Part shown: positions 5,443 through 6,309 of the stretch, one piece after another
Layout of the letters: each line of letters opens with the position of its first letter
Numbering within the stretch: the first letter of the stretch is position 1
Translations under genes and position numbers: made by a program
Notes under the pieces: model-generated
Databases searched by the model: none
Seen by the model: the letters and a program-made list of their open reading frames with translations, nothing else
Told to the model about the DNA's origin: nothing
DNA from: Candidatus Calidifonticultor daggyaiensis
Lineage (GTDB): Bacteria > Actinomycetota > Humimicrobiia > Humimicrobiales > Humimicrobiaceae
Reading direction: 5' to 3'
NCBI GenBank assembly: GCA_015661035.1
Contig: JACVJA010000090.1
Span: 1 to 6,309, forward strand
Length of the DNA: 6,309 nt

Positions 5443-6309
5443 ATGAGATTTAATGTTATTAAACCTTACTTAAGGCTTCCTCGCAATATCTATATCTTAT
5501 TTTTAGCAAATATAATTAACTCTGCAGGAAGCTTTGTGTATCCCTTTTTAGCAATGTTCTTAACAATAAAATTAGGTTATAGCGAATTCTTTGCAGGGAT
5601 AATTCTAACAATTATTATTATTGCTGAGGGTGTTGGAAAACTTATTGGCGGGAAGCTTTCTGATTTAATTGGGAGAAAAATTATAATAATATCATTAAGT
5701 ATTATTGGAGCAGTTTTTTATATAGTAATTTCATTTTTAAAAAATATATTAATAATGCCATATTTAATAATTATTGCGGGTTTATTAAAATCCGGAGCAC
5801 TTCCTGCAGTTAATGCTTTAGTCATGGATTCAACGAATAAAAATAACAGAAGTGATGCATTTTCATTAATGTATTTGGCGCAGAATTTAGGTTTTGCAAT
5901 TGGCCCTTTAACTGCAGGTTTTTTATTTTTAAATTATATTAATTTAATATTCTTAATTGATGGTTTGACAACTATTGCAGCTGTTATTCCTATAATATTT
6001 TTTGTAAAAGAAAGCTTAAACATAAAAAAAGGTTTACATTTTTCGAATCAAAATTTAATTAGAGATTCTAATTTACAGTCTGTTGAAAATGGTGATTTTA
6101 ATAGTTTTAAAAATTCCTCAGATTATTCAAATTACTCCAAAAAGCCTAAAGCAGTTAAAAAGCAACGTAAAATAAATGCAGTAAAAATATTTTTTAAAAG
6201 GCCAATACTTTATGGTTTTGCTTTAATATCAATAATTTTTTCATTTGTTTATGTCCAGTCAACTTTTAGTCTTCCTATTTATTTAGATGAACTTTTTACA
6301 AATTCAGGA
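5443..6309 (+). CDS. Major facilitator superfamily transporter, N-terminal part (cut by window edge)
   Basis: An inner-membrane secondary transporter of the MFS drug/efflux type; substrate unknown. The 289 visible residues run open to the window end. Seen: about six hydrophobic segments, roughly at 15-40, 48-68, 79-98, 102-122, 145-163 and 166-187, and the start of the second half at about 255-280. The MFS signature loop between helices 2 and 3 is clear (GGKLSDLIGRKI, 69-80). A conserved-looking N-terminus (LPRNIYILFLANIINSAGSF, 12-31) resembles multidrug-efflux MFS proteins. The central cytoplasmic loop (about 190-250) is hydrophilic, rich in Ser and Asn, then basic (KKPKAVKKQRK). The start at 5443 is the first possible ATG, since a stop codon lies two codons upstream; no Shine-Dalgarno sequence is visible. 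The gene is divergent from the HAD gene. A normal member has about 400 residues, so around a quarter is probably missing beyond the window. Confidence 0.85.
   Translation, partial: MRFNVIKPYLRLPRNIYILFLANIINSAGSFVYPFLAMFLTIKLGYSEFFAGIILTIIIIAEGVGKLIGGKLSDLIGRKIIIISLSIIGAVFYIVISFLKNILIMPYLIIIAGLLKSGALPAVNALVMDSTNKNNRSDAFSLMYLAQNLGFAIGPLTAGFLFLNYINLIFLIDGLTTIAAVIPIIFFVKESLNIKKGLHFSNQNLIRDSNLQSVENGDFNSFKNSSDYSNYSKKPKAVKKQRKINAVKIFFKRPILYGFALISIIFSFVYVQSTFSLPIYLDELFTNSG

Noticed and set aside
138..6309. Novel defence, mobile or biosynthetic system
   Set aside because: All five genes belong to widespread housekeeping-type families, with no transposase, recombinase, toxin, nuclease-effector pair or assembly-line domain. 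Only the DUF362 gene lacks an understood role.

Overview
The window is about 6.3 kb of very A+T-rich bacterial DNA, by eye roughly a quarter G+C and lower still between genes. It holds four complete protein-coding genes and the first part of a fifth. All complete genes end in TAA, tryptophan is encoded by TGG and no in-frame TGA occurs, so the standard bacterial code fits. A ferredoxin-type protein with two predicted 4Fe-4S clusters, a cysteine-based flavin disulfide reductase and a YhaM-type RNase suggest a low-GC bacterium with at least partly anaerobic or thiol/sulfur-linked metabolism. The phylum cannot be fixed from this sequence. No tRNA, rRNA, CRISPR array, transposase or phage gene was seen.

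Layout. Positions 1-137 are an A+T-rich leader with no gene I can support. A YhaM-like OB-fold/HD exoribonuclease gene runs forward (138-1337). It converges across 55 bases on a reverse-strand group that is transcribed right to left: a HAD-family phosphatase/phosphomutase (4447-5097), a DUF362 protein with a C-terminal double 4Fe-4S domain (2867-4279), and a CoA-disulfide reductase/NADH oxidase-family flavoprotein (1393-2856). The last two genes are only 10 bases apart and very likely share a transcript. The HAD gene is separated from them by 167 bases, which hold a five-copy 9-bp tandem repeat and a 17-bp perfect palindrome overlapping a plausible promoter. About 345 extremely A+T-rich bases then separate the HAD gene from a divergent forward-strand major facilitator superfamily transporter (5443 to the window end), which is cut off by the window edge.

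How the genes may work together. The DUF362-ferredoxin protein and the flavin disulfide reductase are the only pair with a clear genetic link, and both are redox proteins. Joint work in thiol or electron-transfer chemistry is an inference, not something the sequence proves. The RNase, the HAD enzyme and the transporter look like independent genes.

The region is mostly ordinary. The points most worth a second look are the palindrome in the DUF362 promoter region, the 9-bp repeat abutting the HAD stop codon, and the Asn/Lys-rich low-complexity insertions in otherwise conserved proteins. I saw no convincing new multi-gene system.
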